Of a stretch of DNA of 64,000 nt, positions 54,150 through 64,000 are shown piece after piece. Source of the DNA: Leptobrachium leishanense (Eukaryota > Chordata > Amphibia > Anura > Megophryidae); the NCBI GenBank assembly GCA_009667805.1, contig CM019063.1, forward strand, positions 350,012,442-350,076,441. Direction: 5' to 3'. The notes beneath the pieces are model-generated. The model worked only from the letters and a program-made list of their open reading frames with translations, ran no database searches and had not been told where the DNA came from. Made by a program: the position numbers and the translations under genes. Numbering within the stretch: position 1 is the stretch's first letter; each line of letters starts with the position of its first letter.

Positions 54150-56270
54150 CACTGTTGTCATCTTTGCTGACGACTACACTGATAAGATTAATAAACCTAG
54201 ATGAAATATCTTCACTGCCCTCCTCCCATAACCACTCAAGCTCACTCCCTCACACCCTGCCCCCTCTTCTTTGACTTCCTTCTCCCCAGTCTCAGAGGAG
54301 GAAGTCTAGGCACTTGTCATGTCCTCCTGCCCGACCATCTGTCTGCTTGATCCGATCCCCATGCACCTTATTCGGTCTGTCCTACTGGTTATGGTCCCTC
54401 CTTAAACTCATATTTTCAACATCTCTTCTAGAGTCATCCCCTCTGCATTCAAACATGCTCTGATCACCCTTATTCTTTGGAAGTCCTCTCTTGTTGCTGC
54501 CAGTTCACCAGTTTTTTTGCTGCTATCTTTCACTCCAAGCACTCGGAGACTGCTCTGACCAAGGTGACTAATTAGGGATGCACTGAAATTTCGGCCACTG
54601 AAAATTATCGGCTGAAAATGGTGTTTTCGGTTTCGGCCAAAATGGAAATTTTCAGCTGAAAATTTCCCTTTCAAAATAGGGCCTGGAGGCCCGGCCCTGG
54701 GTCAAAGGCTTTCGTGACGTCATCCCGGTGACCGACAGAGAGCGGGCACTGGATGCAGGAGGACTGCCACCGGTGGATGCCGATGTAGGGGAGTATGTGC
54801 AACCGGTGGAGAACTCTGGGCCAATGTATGTGAGTATGTGTAGGCAACATACTCTCCTACATCCTCCTACTTCAGCCCTGAGCTCCAGCGGTGACAGTCC
54901 TCCGGCTGTCGCAGGCTGCTCGGCCGGCCTCTAGGCTCAGGCGAGCCCCCGGCTTCCAGGCCCAGGCGAGCCCCCTCCAGGCCCAGGTTCTCGTGTCTGA
55001 TTTTCAGTATCCGTTTACGGCCGAACCGATCCCAAATTTTCGGTATTGGCCGGAAATCTCCGTTTCGGTGCATCCCTATGACTAATGATTTAGTTGCTGC
55101 TAAAACCAAAGGACACTTATTATTCTTGATATTTCCACTGCATTCTGCTCTTCAAGCTGCGTCAACTTGACCTCAGTGACACCGCTCTCTCCTGGTTCTC
55201 TTCCTATCTCTTTTCCCTGCTTCAGTGTCTCCTTCGCTGGCTTCTTCACCCCTGGTTCCTCGCTCAGTTGGGGTACCGCCAAGGCTCTGAGAAGAGTAGA
55301 AGAACCAGAACAATCTATACTGCCTCTTTTGGCCACCACATCTCATCCTATGAATGCCATGATCTCTTATATGCTGATGACACCCAAACCTACCTCTTCT
55401 CCTGTGTTGGACTGTGTTACTACATGCTTCCCGGTCTGTATGCTCACTACTAGATTCCGAGATCTTGAGCGGCAATATTTACATGTGTGTGTGTTTTGTT
55501 GAAGTGCTACTACCTGCGTATCTGCTGTCTTAAACTGGAAGATTTCCTGTTTCCTAAAGTGCAACATCTCCAAAACTGAACTTCTTATTGTCCCTCCCTC
55601 TAGAGCTAACATATCTGCACCCATTTACCTTCAGATGAATGGTACCTCCATTACTTGTGCTGCACAGGCTCTTTGCCCCTGTGTCCTCTTCACTCCTCAT
55701 ATTCAGTCATTAACCAAATCTTGCTACTTCCACCTAAAAAACATTGCATCTATCTGCCCCTTTCATAGTCGGGACTCTGCTAAAATGCTCATCCAAGCCC
55801 TTATCAATGACTACTGTAACCCCTCATTGGCTGTAAGAGATCAAAGAATATCCCTCTGCAGTCTGTAATCACTGCCTGTGCTAGGCTCATCCACCTCCCA
55901 TCCCGCAACTCAGCTCTTTTTCAATCTCTACACTGGCTCCCTGTCTGCTTCAGAATCCAATTCAAAATAATGGTGCTCACGTAGAAAGCTCTCTCTAACT
56001 GTGCCCCTGCCTACATATCTTCCCCTATTAGCGGTATATCCTATGCCGTCCACTTCGCTCTGACAATGATCTGATGTTATCATTTCGTCGTACCCGCACA
56101 CCCAACTCTCGCCTTCAGAACTTCTCCTGAGTCCTTTTATGGAACTCCCTCTCCCACAACATTAGACTCTCCCCATCTCTCCAGTCCTTCAAGACATCTC
56201 TGAAAACACATTACTTTAGAGAAGCATATCTACTCACTCCATGATTCACCCACTGTACATTTCTTGTTCC
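54150..56270 (+). pseudogene. L2 LINE ORF2 (RT part), multiply broken
   Basis: Recognisable pieces, in several frames: TDLSDTALSWFSSYL-type sequence near 55170, the RT catalytic LLYADDTQTYL at 55365-55397, CNISKTELLIVPP near 55562, and SLHWLPVCFRIQFKIM-type sequence near 55930. The C-terminal WNSLSHNIRLSPSL and FKTSLKTHYFREAY blocks lie near 56150-56230. The order and motifs are those of L2-clade LINEs. Several frameshifts and stops make it non-coding. Confidence 0.8.
54573..55078. mobile_element. Non-autonomous hAT element (506 bp)
   Basis: Termini TAGGGATGCAC and GTGCATCCCTA with perfect 8-bp duplications TGACTAAT (54565-54572, 55079-55086). The ends repeat TTTCGG and GGCCGAAA motifs (TTTTCGGTTTCGGCC at 54628). 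The interior includes a twofold CAGGCGAGCCCCC repeat near 54950. No protein. Confidence 0.92.
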
Positions 56271-56579
56271 ATCTTCCACACAGCCCCCATGCATCCCAAT
56301 TCTTCATTCTCTATTTACCCTCACCTGGTGTGTCAACCCTCTCTTAATAGATGGGACTCTGCTCGAGAGCTATGTGTCTAACTTGTATGTATATTTGTTA
56401 TGTCTCTCCCATTGTACAGTGCTACGGCCAGGGCTTTTTTTGAGGCGGTACGCGCCAGTACGCCGTACCGGCACCTCATCGCCAGCCGCCCTTTGCTTTT
56501 TAATTTTTGACAGCTCCGGTATCGGACTCTCGGAATCCATATCCGGAGCGGTCTGGTCGGCGCAGGGGCGGATCCAGCA

Positions 56580-56800
56580 GCCGCCTCGTTCTTTTTTTGT
56601 ACAAGCGGCCGCCGGCATGAATATCTGCCACTCACATGGGATTCATCCACCAGCCAGCCGTGATCTTGCGAGATTGCGGAGTTCATGTGAACTGAGTGAT
56701 CTCGCGAGATCACGGCTGGCTAGTGGATGGATCCCAGGTGAGTGGCAGATATTCATGCAGGCGGCCGCTCGCAGAAGGAAAGAATGCGACGGCCTGCAAT
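56580..56800. repeat. GC-rich hairpin (module D)
   Basis: GCGGCCGCCGGCATGAATAT pairs with ATATTCATGCAGGCGGCCGC. Inner arms CCACTCACATGGGATTCATC and CAGCCAGCCGTGATCT pair with AGATCACGGCTGGCTAG and GGATCCCAGGTGAGTGG. TCTCGCGAGA lies at 56700-56709. Confidence 0.88.
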
Positions 56801-56823
56801 GACTCGGAGGGGCCTGGCAGAGG

Positions 56824-56880
56824 TAAGCTGGGGGCAATATATCCATGTGAGCTGGCCTGGGGCAATATATCCATGTGAAT
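56824..56880. repeat. Two to three minisatellite units (module D)
   Basis: AAGCTGGGGGCAATATATCC, ATGTGAGCTGGCCTGGGGCA, ATATATCCATGTGA. On the minus strand they read CTCACATGGATATATTGCCC, matching the units of A, B, C and E in the same polarity relative to the hairpin. Confidence 0.8.
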
Positions 56881-57012
56881 AAAGGAGTATTTATTAGGAT
56901 ACACAAAATCGTCATAATAATCAGTTTTTCCCTGGGCGTGCGAGTACCCCCACCTATTTTTCCAGAAAAAAAAGCACTGGCTACGGCGCTTTATAAATAC
57001 TTGTAACTGTAA

Positions 57013-57182
57013 CTCAAAAGATCAGAGCCTATATGGGGCTCAGCCAATCTTCATCATATGAGTTATTTGCTGGCCACTCAGCCTCTTCAGACAATTGCAT
57101 GACGACCACTTCATATAGCTCCTCCAGAATAGAAAAGGAAATATAGTGCACACTATTTTAACACCTGGTATTTTACCCACTC
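57013..57182. other. Short unclassified gap
   Basis: Nothing recognised. Confidence 0.4.
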
Positions 57183-57489
57183 TTAGGCTAGGGTCAGACA
57201 AATGCATCCGAACGCATTTTTTCCACGGAAAAAGCGATAGCGGTCATACGATGTGCAATTTCGGCTGTGATTTTTACGGATCCAAACCAGGAAACTTTGG
57301 GTGTCTGGACGTTATGTTGGCCGGACATGAGCAGCGTCTGACGTCTCCTAAAAACGCACACACGCCGCTATGCGGACGCAGCGCACTCTGTATGTCAGTA
57401 CTAGCGGTTCGACGTTCTTGCGAAAATGCGTTCGTTTGCCGCTTGTGTTGCGCGGCCGAACTTTCGTGCTGCCGTACTTCATGTGTGGG

Positions 57490-57497
57490 CCTGCGTT
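57490..57497. repeat. 8-bp target duplication, left (CCTGCGTT)
   Basis: Identical to 58985-58992. Confidence 0.92.
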
Positions 57498-57579
57498 CAG
57501 TGGCGTAGCGTGGGTTGTCAGCACCCGGGGCCAGCCAAGAATTGTGCGCCCCCCCCAACCTGTGGACACGTTATCGATA

Positions 57580-58625
57580 TTGCCCCAGCTCTCACATGGA
57601 TATTGCCCCAGCTCATGGATTTGCCCCCAGCTCATGGATTTGCCCCAGCTCACACATGGATTTGCCCCCCAGCTCACTCATGGATTTGCCCCCCAGCTCA
57701 TGGATTTGCCCCAGCTCACTCATGGATTTGCCCCCCAGCTCACTCATGGATTTGCCCCCCAGCTCACTCATGGATATGCCCCAGCTCACTCATGGATTTG
57801 CCCCCCAGCTCATGGATTTGCCCCAGCTCACTCATGGATTTGCCCCAGCTCACTCATGGATATGCCCCAGCTCACACATGGATTTGCCCCAGCTCACTCA
57901 TGGATTTGCCCCAGCTCACTCATGGATTTGCCCCCAGCTCATGGATTTGCCCCAGCTCATGGATTTGCCCCAGCTCACTCATGGATTTGCCCCAGCTCAC
58001 TCATGGATATGCCCCAGCTCACACATGGATTTGCCCCAGCTCACTCATGGATTTGCCCCAGCTCACTCATGGATTTGCCCCAGCTCACTCATGGATTTGC
58101 CCCCAGCTCACTCATGGATTTGCCCCCAGCTCACACATGGATTTGCCCCCAGCTCACACATGGATTTGCCCCAGCTCACACATGGATTTGCCCCAGCTCA
58201 CACATGGATTTGCCCCAGCTCACACATGGATTTGCCCCAGCTCACACATGGATTTGCCCCAGCTCACTCATGGATTTGCCCCAGCTCACTCATGGATTTG
58301 CCCCAGCTCATGGATTTGCCCCAGCTCACTCATGGATTTGCCCCAGCTCACTCATGGATTTGCCCCAGCTCATGGATTTGCCCCCAGCTCATGGATTTGC
58401 CCCCAGCTCATGGATTTGCCCCCCAGCTCATGGATTTGCCCCCCAGCTCATGGATTTGCCCCCAGCTCATGGATTTGCCCCAGCTCATGGATTTGCCCCC
58501 AGGTCACACATGGATTTGCCCCCCAGCTCATGGATTTGTCCCCAGGTCATGGATTTGTCCCCAGCTCAAGGATTTGCCCCCAGGTCATGGATTTGCCCCA
58601 GCTCTCACCTGGATTGTTGCCCCAG
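57580..58625. repeat. 19-26-bp minisatellite, 1.05 kb (module E)
   Basis: About 45 units alternating CAGCTCATGGATTTGCCCC and the longer CAGCTCACTCATGGATTTGCCCC or CAGCTCACACATGGATTTGCCCC. It is the reverse complement of the array at 6813-7290. The 375-475-aa open frames across it are repeat translations. It ends with CTCACCTGG at 58604-58612. Confidence 0.95.
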
Positions 58626-58634
58626 CTCCGGCAG

Positions 58635-58898
58635 GGGGTTGAGGGACCCAGATGCCGGGCAGCGCGAGAGCGCCTGCCCGGTCTTGAACAGTCCGTCTGT
58701 GAAGTGGATGCGGCTGTGTGCGTGCGCAGCCGGTCACGCGGTCCGGCCAGTCAGGTGGTACAGAGACTCAGTACACCTGATTAGCCGGACCACGTGACCG
58801 GCTGCGCACGCACACAGCCGCATCCACTTCACAGGACGGACTGTTCAAGACCGGGCAGGCGCTCTCGCGCTGCCCGGCATCTGGGTCCCTCAACCCCC
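58635..58898. repeat. GC-rich hairpin (module E)
   Basis: Same hairpin as 6531-6789, with arms GGGGTTGAGGGACCCAGATG and its complement and apex GGTACAGAGACTCAGTACA. CACGTG occurs near 58793. It has few mismatches between arms. Confidence 0.9.
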
Positions 58899-59071
58899 GG
58901 GCCAGTTTTAGGGGCACAAATGCGCCCCTAACAAAACTGCACCCGGGGCAACGGCCCCCCAGCCCCCCCCACGCTACGCCACTGCCTGCGTTGGACATCA
59001 TTTGCTGCTACCACAGCCGTAATAAAATGCGCCTAAACGCACGTTCAAACTGCGTTCGTCTGACCCCAGCC

Positions 59072-59792
59072 TTAACCTCCCTGGTGGTCTAATTTGTTCC
59101 AAATTTTGTGTCTAAAAGCGTTTACATTTTTTTAGAAAGGAAATTTGTTGTTTTATATAGTAAGCCTGTATTCCGTAGGTATAACTTACTGAAATCCGTG
59201 CAAGCAAGCATCAAGTAAACACGGAGTCAGATAAAGTTTGAAACACAAAATAATAATTTATTATCCCAAAAATAATTATCCAAAATAATGCAAATAAATT
59301 ATATTCAATAATAAAATCAAACCAAAAATACTGAAATCTTTCAGAAAACAAGGGTGCAATATTAGTCTCCGCATATTGCCTCAGTGTAAACATCCTTGGT
59401 ATGATATATTATTTCAATTATGTACACTCTTATTTATACAACAGTTATAATGCTTACAGTATCAATAATTATAATTTCATTTAAGTGATCTTCATGTGTA
59501 TAGTCTGTTTCTGATCTGTTAGTGCCACCTAGTGGCCGTTCATGAGAACTGCATGTTAGGATCGTTACAGTGAAATATATTTTTTTCACATTTTGCTGCC
59601 TGTCCCGCCCCCTGCATCTTGTGACTCGCAGGGAGCCTTACCAGGAAGCAAGACGCCGCGATCACACTGCGGGGGACAGCGAGGGAGCGCAGGATGCGGT
59701 AAGTATACAGCCAGAGTGTGGCTCGGGGTTACCAGTCGCGGTAGCGAAATTTAATCCCGAGTCACACTCGGGAATACCACCAGGGAGGTTAA
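59072..59792. mobile_element. TTAA-flanked element, copy 1
   Basis: TTAA at 59072 and 59789. Termini TTAACCTCCCTGGTGGT and ACCACCAGGGAGGTTAA are perfectly inverted. The right subterminal part holds a GGGATTAAATTTCGCTACCG..GGTAACCCCGAG-type block. It is non-coding. A reversed, incomplete relative is at 62096-62540. Confidence 0.82.
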
Positions 59793-60175
59793 TCGTGGAT
59801 GCCTACTCGTGTACTCAAACCAATATGGCTGATTTTTCAAGAGCAAAGTATATAGTGAGTAGAGTCCACTTCTACTTCTCAATCCTTCAAACCTAGACTT
59901 CAATCCTAGAGTGGAGACAAACATTGCGCAGTATACCTAAATTCCAGATATCCACATCTAGTATATGGAGAACTCACTCATTTCTGAGCCATTAAATAGT
60001 TGGCACTAGACTTATGACTTTCAACCGGGCAGAAGTTCTTCTCACTGGGCAAAACTTCAAATAAAGCCACTGCTGGATCTGATGGGGTAGGTATAAAGTG
60101 AAAAAATTATTAAAATCCGGAGTGAAGAAGTAATTTACACATCCCAGGAATTCCAAGAACTGCATTACAGATCTC
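59793..60175. other. Unclassified sequence
   Basis: No gene or repeat termini recognised. Confidence 0.4.
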
Positions 60176-60300
60176 AGGGATGCACAGATACCATTTTTTA
60201 CTCTTCAGGTACTCACTGATACCAATTACCGATACTTTTATTTAATGTGATGTGACCGCTTTCCAATAAATAATTTAGGATTTTGCTGAAAGCTTGTCTA
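60176..60300. mobile_element. hAT left-end fragment
   Basis: CAGGGATGCACAGATACCAT, then TACCGATACTTTTATTTAAT and CTTTCCAATAAA match the left end of the hAT at 47168. The rest is missing. Confidence 0.6.
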
Positions 60301-60347
60301 ATTTATGTTGGATGGAAGATAACACTGCCATGTACCAAAGAATCTTC

Positions 60348-60600
60348 TTTTTTTTTTTTAATACATTTTTATTAGTTTTCTCGTTATGACCAGGTACATA
60401 GAATCAAAATAACCAGGGGAAGGAAGGGAAGGGTGACCAAGGGTTTCAGCAGCGAAGATGTATAGGTTGGGCCACAATTTGGCAAAAACATACCGCGCAT
60501 GACTCCTGTCCGTGGGCCAAGGGCCAGTCGTCGCACTTCCACAGTTAGAGGCCACACACTTTATAAATCTTGTGTATGTCCCAAATTCTCCACGAATCCG
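60348..60600 (-). mobile_element. LINE 3' end fragment, reversed (probable)
   Basis: A T-run at 60349-60360 followed by AATACATTTTTATTAG is the complement of a poly(A)-type LINE tail. No coding block is recognisable upstream, so the family is open. Confidence 0.4.
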
Positions 60601-60604
60601 ACTT

Positions 60605-60860
60605 AGGCTCGAGTCAGATGAGCGCAGTGTTCACGTCCGTGTTGCCGCACATTTTAACGTCCGTGGTAGCATACAATTCTGATCAATAGAGACCAACACA
60701 TGAAGTACGTCTGCACAACGGACGCTGCAAACGGACGCAAGTTAGGCAAGAACGTAAAACCGCTAGAATGGACGTGCGGAGCGCCCAACGTCCGCATAGC
60801 TTTGTTTGTGAGTGATGGAACGTAGTCAGACGGACTGCATTTTTGACATCCAGCATTTTT
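60605..60860. mobile_element. Harbinger-type MITE relative
   Basis: TTAGGCTCGAGTCAGATGAGCG resembles the terminus of 57186 and 38870. The interior repeats ACGTCCG and CGGACG motifs. The right end is unclear. Confidence 0.5.
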
Positions 60861-60929
60861 GACGGACAAAATGTTTTTCATATTAATTTATTTTCCCTTC
60901 TACATCAGTCAAAAAAAGTGTTGGTATAT

Positions 60930-61430
60930 ATATATGTGTGTGTGTGTGTGTATAGTGTCAGTATTTATATGTGTGTGTGTGTGTGTGTGTATATTGTCAG
61001 TGTATATATATATATATATATCTGTGTGTGTGTGTATAGTGTCAGTGTGTGTATATATATATATATATGTGTGTATAGTGTCAGTGTGTGTATATATATG
61101 TGTGTATATATATATATATGTGTGTGTATAGTGTCAGTGTGTGTATATATGTGTGTGTGTGTGTATAGTGTCAGTGTGTGTATATATGTGTGTGTGTGTG
61201 TATAGTGTCAGTGTGTGTATATATATATATGTGTGTGTGTGTATAGTGTCAGTGTGTGTATATATATATATGTGTGTGTGTGTGTATAGTGTCAGTGTGT
61301 GTGTATATATATATATGTGTGTGTGTGTATAGTGTCAGTGTGTGTGTATATATATATGTGTGTGTGTGTATAGTGTCAGTGTGTGTGTATATATATATAT
61401 GTGTGTGTGTGTATAGTGTCAGTGTGTGTG

Positions 61431-61461
<31 letters not shown>

Positions 61462-61550
61462 CAGTGTGTGTATATATATATATGTGTGTGTGTGTATAGT
61501 GTCAGTGTGTGTATATATATATATGTGTGTGTGTATAGTGTCAGTGTGTG

Positions 61551-61581
<31 letters not shown>

Positions 61582-61834
61582 ATAGTGTCAGTGTGTGTGT
61601 ATATATATATGTGTGTGTGTGTATAGTGTCAGTGTGTGTGTATATATATATGTGTGTGTGTGTATAGTGTCAGTGTGTGTGTATATATATATGTGTGTGT
61701 GTGTATAGTGTCAGTGTGTGTGTATATATGTGTGTGTGTGTGTGTCAGTGTGTGTATATATATATATATGTGTGTGTATAGTGTCAGTGTGTGTATATAT
61801 ATATATGTGTGTGTGTGTATAGTGTCAGTGTGTG

Positions 61835-61865
<31 letters not shown>

Positions 61866-61963
61866 ATAGTGTCAGTGTGTGTATATATATATATATGTGT
61901 GTGTGTGTGTATAGTGTCAGTGTGTGTATATATATATATGTGTGTATAGTGTCAGTGTGTATA
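60930..61963. repeat. Compound TG/TA minisatellite, 1 kb
   Basis: About 20 units of 45-57 bp: GTATAGTGTCAGTGTGTG, then a TA run, then a TG run. Run lengths vary between units, while GTATAGTGTCAG stays nearly constant. All CVCV/IVSV-rich open frames here are translations of this array. Confidence 0.96.
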
Positions 61964-62095
61964 CAGGCAGGTCCAGAAATATTGGGACATCGACACAATT
62001 CTAACCTTTTTGGCCCTATACACCACCACAATGGAGTTGGAATGAAACAAACAGTAATGGGACAGAATAATAATCATAAATCAAACTTTCCCTTC
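61964..62095. mobile_element. Tc1/mariner terminal repeat fragment
   Basis: CAGGCAGGTCCAGAAATATT, GGGACATCGACACAATT and CACCACAATGGAGTTG are the outer inverted repeat of a common vertebrate Tc1 family, different from the one at 44916. No transposase and no second end. Confidence 0.7.
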
Positions 62096-62540
62096 TTAAC
62101 CTCCCTGCCGGTATTCCCGTGTGTGACTCGGGGTTAAATTTCGCTACCGCGAACGGTAACCCCGAGCCACACTCAGGCTGGATAGATACTCACCTCCTCC
62201 TGGCTCCCTCGCTGTCCCCCGCAGTGTGATCGCGGCGAGCTGCTTCCTGGAAGGCTCCCTGCGAGTCACACGATGCAGGGGGGGGGGGGCGGGACTAGTA
62301 GCAAACTTAGAAAAATTGGATACTACAGTGTAAAATGATAAGTGCAATGTTTATGAACGGCCACTAGGTGGCAGTACAGGATAAGAAATAGACCATACAT
62401 CCTCTCACCCTTGTTTTCAAGACAGATTTCCGTGATTTTTATTGTATTTTATTGAATATCATTTATTTGCATTATTTTGGATAATTATTTTTGGGATAAT
62501 AAATTACTGTGTTGTGTTTCAAACTTTATCAGACTCAAGT
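62096..62540 (-). mobile_element. TTAA-flanked element, copy 2 (reversed, partial)
   Basis: TTAA at 62096-62099 and terminus CCTCCCTGCCGGTATTCCCG. The interior is the complement of 59220-59792, including the long AT-rich part. The other end is lost near 62540. Confidence 0.75.
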
Positions 62541-62789
62541 GTATTTATTATTTTTGTTTATTTATTTATAAAGGACTAGTTGTAAAGCCTGCCTGGAGGG
62601 CAGGCTATTGTTGTCGACAGCTCAGAATTCATGTGCACATATTTGCTTTACAATGTCCTATCCAAGAGTATCTCTTTATATAAATGCGTTTGTAACGCGT
62701 CCGTTGCATCCCATCCGCAACAGGAGGGCCAACTGAGCAGCAGACAGAGCAATACAAAGGCATTTATATATTAGAGCAGGTTCCTCTTC
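62541..62789. other. Unclassified sequence
   Basis: Contains a small hairpin AGCCTGCCTGGAGGGCAGGCT at 62587-62607. No gene. Confidence 0.4.
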
Positions 62790-63055
62790 ACTCTTAGATT
62801 GTAAGCTCACGGGAACAGGCCCCTCTTAGAATGTAAGCTAATGGGAACAGGCTCCTTTTAGATTGTAAACTCACAGGAATTGGACCCCTTTGAATGTAAG
62901 CTCGTGAGATAGATGGTAAACTCATGGGACCCCCTTAGATTGTAAGCTCATGGGAGCCCATAGATTGTAAGCTCATGGGATAGAGTGTAAGCTCATGGGA
63001 CTCCTTAGATTGTAAGCTCATGGGAGCCCATAGATTGTAAACTCATGGGATAACC
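62790..63055. repeat. Minisatellite built from L2 3'UTR motif
   Basis: About nine to ten units of 25-33 bp: TTAGATTGTAAGCTCATGGG plus AACAGGCCCCTC or shorter. The unit corresponds to the L2 3'UTR block at 5958-5985. Confidence 0.85.
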
Positions 63056-64000
63056 CCCATCTCCCCCAAACACACTCTCATTTCATTACCCCCATCTCTC
63101 CCAAACACACTCTCATTTCTTAACCACCCCAAACACACCCCCATCTCCTCATCCCCCCCCAATCACACACTGCGGCCATCCCTCGCACCACGCGGCCTCT
63201 TTGTTGTTGGGCACGGTGAACCTTGGGGCTGGGACCTTCGCCGAGCCACCTCTCCTCCGTGGCATCGGCATTAAGGTAGAGCACTGTGAGGAAGTGACGT
63301 TATACGATCACTTCCTCCCAGCGCAGACACAGAAGCTGCACATGACAGTGGAGGCCCTGCAACACTCGGCGGTGGGGGTTTCAGAAACCGCCAGCCGCCG
63401 GGTCCCACTGGGCAGCGCGACGGCCTGTCCCAGTGGCCAGGGGGTCCCACTGAGCGGCGGGGCTCCCGGCGCATGGAAATTGCACCATCTAACCGCCACT
63501 GCATGTGCACAGCCGGCGCGTGCCGCGGCGGTTGGATGCACGTGCAGCCAGCAGCAGTATGCTGGTTGCACGCACATGTGCAGAGGCAGCGTGGCGACGG
63601 ACACACTGCCTCTTACTGTATTATGTTATAGATACTTATTTTATTTTTTTCAGTGCTATGATCTAGTGGTGAAAAACGATTAGTTCCCCCAGTTTTGATT
63701 GTGGTACCGAAGGTGCCCCCCCCCTGTATATTGTTCCTAGAGTTTTCGCTGCCTCCGTACATAGCAGGAACCCCTATAAAGGGTCACATGAGGGGGGTGA
63801 CAGGGATTTTGACCCAAAATAGGGACTGTCTGTCCTGAACATGGCCAAGTGTCAGGTGTGCCCTCCCCATCACACATTGTGCGGGCGGTGATGTCCCCTG
63901 GCTGTCAACTCCCCTCCCCCTCCATGCCGCACCGGCCAGGTAAGAGCACTTACTGTGTGTGTGTGCACAGCGCTGCTAGAAGGGGGGGGGGTCACAGAAC
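63056..64000. other. Unclassified GC-richer sequence
   Basis: The stretch has C-rich strings (63060-63150) and a CGCGTGC-rich part at 63500-63600. Open frames at 63201-63683 (plus) and 63271-63606 (minus) overlap on opposite strands and match no known family. Neither can be supported as a gene. Confidence 0.4.

Larger units (their letters stand above)
56429..56979. mobile_element. Non-autonomous hAT element with hairpin module D
   Basis: Termini CAGGGCTTTTTTTGAGG and, from the right, CAGTGCTTTTTTTTCTGG. Perfect 8-bp duplications GCTACGGC (56421-56428, 56980-56987). It holds a GC-rich hairpin at about 56580-56800 and two minisatellite units at 56824-56880. It shares an ACAGCTCCGGTAT block with 27495. 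Confidence 0.9.
54060..57012 (+). mobile_element. L2 LINE, decayed, split by two hAT elements
   Basis: The 5' part of the RT region starts near 54060. The gene continues around the hAT at 54573-55078. The 3' UTR is split by the hAT at 56429-56979 within ATTGTACAGTGCTACGGC|GCTTTATAAATAC, the standard L2 tail. It is older than the copy at 5.6 kb. Confidence 0.82.
57498..58984. mobile_element. Non-autonomous hAT element with module E
   Basis: Termini CAGTGGCGTAGCGTGGG and CCCACGCTACGCCACTG with perfect 8-bp duplications. The body is a minisatellite (57580-58625) followed by the GC-rich hairpin (58635-58898) and GGGGCGCATTTGTGCCCC-type palindrome near 58915. The complement of its right end, from GCGTAGCGTGGGGGG inward, is also found at 6447 in the intact hAT. 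The two elements thus share more than the minisatellite. Confidence 0.92.
57186..59071. mobile_element. Harbinger-type MITE, copy 2, carrying a hAT
   Basis: TTA duplications at 57183-57185 and 59072-59074. Termini GGCTAGGGTCAGAC and GTCTGACCCCAGCC. The interior matches 38870-39295. The hAT element at 57498-58984 inserted inside it; without that insertion the MITE is about 390 bp. Confidence 0.82.

Noticed and set aside
57370..58797. Open frames of 375-475 aa
   Set aside because: Translations of the module E minisatellite in all three frames.
60843..62137. Cysteine/valine-rich open frames
   Set aside because: Translations of TG/TA repeats.
63201..63683. 160-aa plus-strand and 98-111-aa minus-strand frames
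   Set aside because: GC-rich overlapping frames without family match; not supportable as genes.

Overview
The window reads as repeat-dense vertebrate nuclear DNA, most likely from a large amphibian (anuran) genome. No bacterial-style gene organisation, rRNA gene, tRNA gene or convincing host protein-coding gene is visible. Almost every recognisable coding stretch belongs to a transposable element: Penelope-like elements (PLE) with GIY-YIG endonuclease, L1, CR1 and L2 LINEs, two ORF1-only L1 derivatives, one solo LTR, hAT, Tc1/mariner and Harbinger-type DNA transposons, and TTAA-flanked elements built of many hairpins. The species assignment is an inference from this mix.

Layout. 0.43-4.76 kb: a PLE with about 770-bp inverted terminal arms, hammerhead ribozymes and a broken RT/GIY-YIG gene. 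5.58-6.11 kb: an L2 3' end. 6.36-9.60 kb: a complete hAT transposon with an uninterrupted 644-aa transposase and a perfect 8-bp target duplication. 10.5-10.9 kb: an L1 3' end. 10.93-19.8 kb: an L1 split by a solo LTR, a core-less palindromic PLE and a hAT element. 20.2-21.4, 30.2-33.1 and 41.85-46.5 kb: three copies of a TTAA-flanked chain of hairpins, the last two carrying nested insertions. 22.2-27.7 kb: a reversed PLE fragment with a well-formed hammerhead motif, itself split by a second inverted-arm element. 27.8-29.7 and 30.3-32.0 kb: the two ORF1-only L1-type retroelements. 34.4-36.9 kb: a SINE-like unit and long minisatellites. 36.9-38.9 kb: the only longer stretch with no clear transposon signature. 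38.9-41.7 kb: a Harbinger MITE, a hAT and a TTAA MITE. 44.9-46.5 kb: a Tc1 element. 46.5-49.85 kb: a large hairpin, microsatellites and a hAT element. 52.4-53.1 kb: a foldback. 54.1-57.0 kb: a decayed L2 with two hAT insertions. 57.2-59.8 kb: a Harbinger MITE carrying a hAT, followed by a TTAA element. 60-63 kb: mixed fragments and two minisatellites.

Two themes stand out. (1) Five loci share one module: a GC-rich hairpin of 150-340 bp, a splice-donor-like edge, and a minisatellite whose units share CTCA..TGGAT..TGCCCC. The polarity is the same in all five. In the intact hAT this module sits just upstream of the transposase start, where it reads as 5'UTR exon, donor, minisatellite-filled intron, acceptor, Kozak ATG. 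(2) PLE-type insertions recur as near-perfect palindromes with an unpaired 80-86-nt tail on one side and 14-19-bp target duplications, two of them with no coding core. The many long proline-rich or CVCV-rich open frames are translations of minisatellites and are not genes.
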